38,123 bases of DNA, taken from positions 1-38,123 of the forward strand of contig JAFGCP010000087.1 in the NCBI GenBank assembly GCA_016932595.1, read 5' to 3'. Shown here piece after piece: positions 35,933-38,123 of the stretch. Source of the DNA: Deltaproteobacteria bacterium (GTDB taxonomy: Bacteria; Desulfobacterota; WTBG01; CAIYCZ01; CAIRTM01). Numbering within the stretch: the first letter of the stretch is position 1; the number at the start of each line of letters is the position of its first letter. The notes under the pieces are model-generated. The model worked only from the letters and a program-made list of their open reading frames with translations, did not search any database and was not told the origin of the DNA. The translations under genes were made by a program, and so were the position numbers.

Positions 35933-36132
35933 AATTACGCGTAAACGGAGAAGACCGCATTCTCGATAAGCCGTTAAGCACCGTCGGGCAGGTGCTTGAT
36001 CATTTCGGTGTCCCCTGGGTGCGGGCCGCTGTTGAACTCAATGAAGATGCCGTTGACCCGGGATTGTTCGACAAGACTCCGGTTTCAGATGGCGATAGAA
36101 TTGAAATAGTATCTTTTGTAGGAGGTGGTTGA
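35929..36132 (+). CDS. thiS: Sulfur carrier protein ThiS
   Basis: A 67-residue ubiquitin-like protein, starting [10 protein letters not shown] and ending [10 protein letters not shown]; the terminal Gly-Gly is adenylated by ThiF and thiocarboxylated to donate sulfur to ThiG. The N-terminal [12 protein letters not shown] and AVELNEDAV segments are typical. GGAGAGG precedes the ATG, which overlaps the thiF stop. Confidence 0.95.
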   Translation: MKLRVNGEDRILDKPLSTVGQVLDHFGVPWVRAAVELNEDAVDPGLFDKTPVSDGDRIEIVSFVGGG

Positions 36133-36133
36133 A

Positions 36134-36898
36134 GTGAAGCCGCTTATTATTGCCGGGCGACAGCTGAAATCCAGGATTTTTGTTGGAACGGGCAAGTATC
36201 CCTCGCCACGTGTCCTGTCCGATTGCCTGGATGCAGCGGGATGTGAACTCGTGACCGTTGCGCTCCGCCGGGTTAATTTTTCAGAACCTGATCCTACCCT
36301 GTCGGCGATAGATTTTGATAAATATCTGGTTGTGCCCAATACTTCCGGGGCAAAAACCGCAGAAGAGGCCGTGCGGCTTGCGCGTCTTTCACGCGCGGCA
36401 TCCGGGCTAACATGGATCAAGCTTGAGGTAACGCCTGATCCGGTGTATCTGCTGCCGGACCCCGTCGATACGCTCAAAGCGGCTGAAATTCTGGTGAAAG
36501 AGGGCTTTACCGTTCTCCCTTATATGCATGCCGATCCGACACTTGCCAGGCGGCTTGAGGAAGCCGGCTGCGCAGCGGTCATGCCCCTGGGTTCGCCTAT
36601 CGGATCAGCCCGGGGAATTAAAACTGAAGAGTTTATTAAAATTATTATAGAGCAGGCCTCGGTGCCGGTGGTGGTCGATGCAGGCCTCGGCCTGCCCTCG
36701 CATGCCGCACAGGCGCTTGAATTGGGCGCCGATGCCGTGCTCGTCAATACCGCGATTGCCGTTGCGCTGGATCCGGTGAAAATGTCCCATGCATTCAGGC
36801 TGGCTGTTGAAAGCGCAGAGCTTGCGCTTGATGCCGGGCCGATAGAGCAGCAGGAGCGGGCATCCGCCTCAAGCCCGTTAACCGGATTTCTGGAATAA
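36134..36898 (+). CDS. thiG: Thiazole synthase ThiG
   Basis: 254 residues. TIM-barrel enzyme that joins deoxyxylulose 5-phosphate, dehydroglycine and ThiS thiocarboxylate into the thiazole phosphate. Lys96 in WIKLEVTPD forms the Schiff base with the sugar. [19 protein letters not shown] and [23 protein letters not shown] are family motifs. The start at GTG 36134, one base after the thiS stop, is preceded by a perfect GGAGGT; a GTG three codons earlier overlaps thiS and is less likely. Confidence 0.96.
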   Translation: MKPLIIAGRQLKSRIFVGTGKYPSPRVLSDCLDAAGCELVTVALRRVNFSEPDPTLSAIDFDKYLVVPNTSGAKTAEEAVRLARLSRAASGLTWIKLEVTPDPVYLLPDPVDTLKAAEILVKEGFTVLPYMHADPTLARRLEEAGCAAVMPLGSPIGSARGIKTEEFIKIIIEQASVPVVVDAGLGLPSHAAQALELGADAVLVNTAIAVALDPVKMSHAFRLAVESAELALDAGPIEQQERASASSPLTGFLE

Positions 36899-36901
36899 AG
36901 C

Positions 36902-38014
36902 ATGTCATTTCTTCAAACCATTACCGCGCTTGATCCTGAGCAGCTGAAACAACGTATCTATGCCGTTACCGAGCTGGAGGTGCAGCGGGTTTTAGCTAAA
37001 AGGACTTTGACCGTTGATGATTTTCCCGCATTGATATCTCCTGCGGCGGCCCCGAGTCTTGAGCGCATGGCGGCGCTTTCCCGAAAAATCACCCGCCTTC
37101 GTTTCGGGTCGGTTATGAAGCTGTATGCCCCGCTCTACGTATCCAATGAATGCGTCAATGCTTGCCTGTATTGCGGCTTTAATGTGCAAAACAGGCTTGC
37201 GCGCGTGACCCTGACACGAGATGAAGTCCTTCGGGAGGCGAAGGCAATTCACCGGCTGGGGTTCCGGCATCTTTTGCTTGTTTCAGGAGAAGCACAAAAT
37301 AAAGTGACGCTTGCCTACCTTGTTGATATTGTGCGCGAGCTGACGCGGCTGTTTGCCGGTATTTCAATTGAAATATACCCCATGGACTGTGAGTCGTACC
37401 GCAGCCTTGTTGCCGCCGGTGTTACCGGTATTGCCATTTATCAGGAAACCTATGATCGCAGCCTCTATAAAGCCCTGCATGCGGGCCCGAAGGCTGATTA
37501 TGACAATCGTCTCGACGCCATTGAGCGGGCAGGGCAGGCAGGAATGCGCGATCTCGGGATCGGGGCACTTATGGGCCTTACCGATTTTAGAGTTGATATG
37601 AGCTGTGTGGCGATTCATGCCGCCTATCTGATGAAACAGTTTTGGAAATCGCAAATTTCTATATCCTTTCCGCGCATTCGAGCCGCCGCCGGTTCTTTTG
37701 TTCCTGCCTTTTGCGTTTCGGACAGGGACCTTGCGCAAACCGTGTTTGCTCTTCGCCTGGTGCTTCCTGACGCCGATCTTGTGCTTTCAACCCGCGAGCG
37801 CCCAGCTTTTCGCGACGGCATGGCTGATGTCGGCATTACGCGCATGAGCGCTGGCTCGCGCACCAGCCCCGGGGGCTACAGCCTTGAGGAGGACTCACTT
37901 GAGCAGTTTCAGATAGCCGATACGCGAACCCCTGAGGAGGTCTCGAACATGCTTGCCGCGAAAAATCTAGAGCCCGTATGGAAGGATTTTGACCGTTCAT
38001 TTCTCTTTGAATAA
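36902..38014 (+). CDS. thiH: 2-iminoacetate synthase ThiH
   Basis: A 370-residue radical SAM enzyme that cleaves tyrosine to p-cresol and dehydroglycine, the oxygen-sensitive route to the glycine-derived part of thiazole. The cluster motif is C84-x3-C88-x2-C91 (SNECVNACLYCGF). LLLVSGEA, IYQETYDRSLYKALHAGPKADYD (in part), and the C-terminal RISFPRIR-type IRAAAGSF..STRE..R are family blocks. It begins three bases after thiG and completes the operon. Use of ThiH instead of glycine oxidase ThiO suits an anaerobic organism. Confidence 0.96.
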   Translation: MSFLQTITALDPEQLKQRIYAVTELEVQRVLAKRTLTVDDFPALISPAAAPSLERMAALSRKITRLRFGSVMKLYAPLYVSNECVNACLYCGFNVQNRLARVTLTRDEVLREAKAIHRLGFRHLLLVSGEAQNKVTLAYLVDIVRELTRLFAGISIEIYPMDCESYRSLVAAGVTGIAIYQETYDRSLYKALHAGPKADYDNRLDAIERAGQAGMRDLGIGALMGLTDFRVDMSCVAIHAAYLMKQFWKSQISISFPRIRAAAGSFVPAFCVSDRDLAQTVFALRLVLPDADLVLSTRERPAFRDGMADVGITRMSAGSRTSPGGYSLEEDSLEQFQIADTRTPEEVSNMLAAKNLEPVWKDFDRSFLFE

Positions 38015-38066
38015 AGAGCCTCATGCCTTGTATCATGCAATGTTTTAAGGCCTTAAGCAATTTTTC

Positions 38067-38095
38067 TTGACACCGCAGCTCATCTCCGTTATACC
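38067..38095 (+). promoter_or_regulatory. Sigma-70 promoter near the window end
   Basis: A perfect TTGACA (38067-38072), a 17-bp spacer and TATACC (38090-38095). It would drive a gene beyond the end of the window. Confidence 0.55.
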
Positions 38096-38123
38096 GTTTT
38101 TATTACTAAATATCCGTGTACAA

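Noticed and set aside
38045-38056. Self-complementary TTAAGGCCTTAA after thiH as terminator
   Set aside because: It has no loop and is followed by only a loose T run; too weak to call.

Overview
This is a 38 kb bacterial chromosome segment of roughly half GC, packed with housekeeping metabolism. No rRNA, tRNA, transposase, phage gene or CRISPR array was seen. Several traits suggest an anaerobic or microaerophilic Gram-negative of the former Deltaproteobacteria (Desulfobacterota) or Nitrospirota. These are a TolC outer-membrane protein, ferredoxin-rich oxidoreductases, a split archaeal-type glutamate synthase, type III glutamine synthetase, an iron-sulfur PurF, and an anaerobic ThiG/ThiH thiazole pathway. 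The placement is inference; no marker gene was compared.

Layout. 1-7.1 kb: a divergent HemF-like protein on the plus strand, then minus-strand genes: a CCG-domain Fe-S oxidoreductase, a MarR regulator downstream of an orphan TolC protein, an alpha/beta hydrolase and a lipoprotein SppA protease. 7.2-8.8 kb: lipB-lipA. 9.2-16.9 kb: a four-gene glutamate synthase operon (FAD/Fe-S dehydrogenase, degenerate GOGAT-like paralogue, catalytic FMN subunit, and a glutaminase-GXGXG fusion) preceded by a good sigma-54 promoter. 16.9-21.2 kb: an incomplete PEP-synthase-like protein, and a GAF-AAA-Fis sigma-54 activator. 21.5-31.7 kb: glutamine synthetase III, pyrG, purF, carB, carA. 31.7-34.4 kb: three genes of unknown function, one an exported protein with a MopE-type metal-binding motif. 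34.5-38.0 kb: a tight thiazole operon, tenI/thiE-like, thiF, thiS, thiG, thiH.

How it fits together. From 9 to 32 kb nearly every enzyme makes, splits or consumes glutamine: GOGAT, GS, CTP synthase, PurF and both CarAB subunits. A sigma-54 activator sits between the GOGAT operon, which has a -24/-12 promoter of exact GG-N10-GC spacing, and the GS gene, which has a near-match with GT at -12. This looks like a locally regulated nitrogen-assimilation island. lipBA and thiFSGH supply lipoate and thiamine thiazole.

The most unusual points are: a thiF reading frame broken exactly at a U UUC CCG slippery heptamer, whose -1 shift restores the ThiS-like N-terminal domain; a glutamate synthase with an extra catalytically stripped, ferredoxin-bearing paralogue; a PEP-synthase-like protein with a degenerate KaiC-like N-terminus and no phospho-histidine domain; and at least five families of palindromic repeats, several lodged between genes of the same operon.
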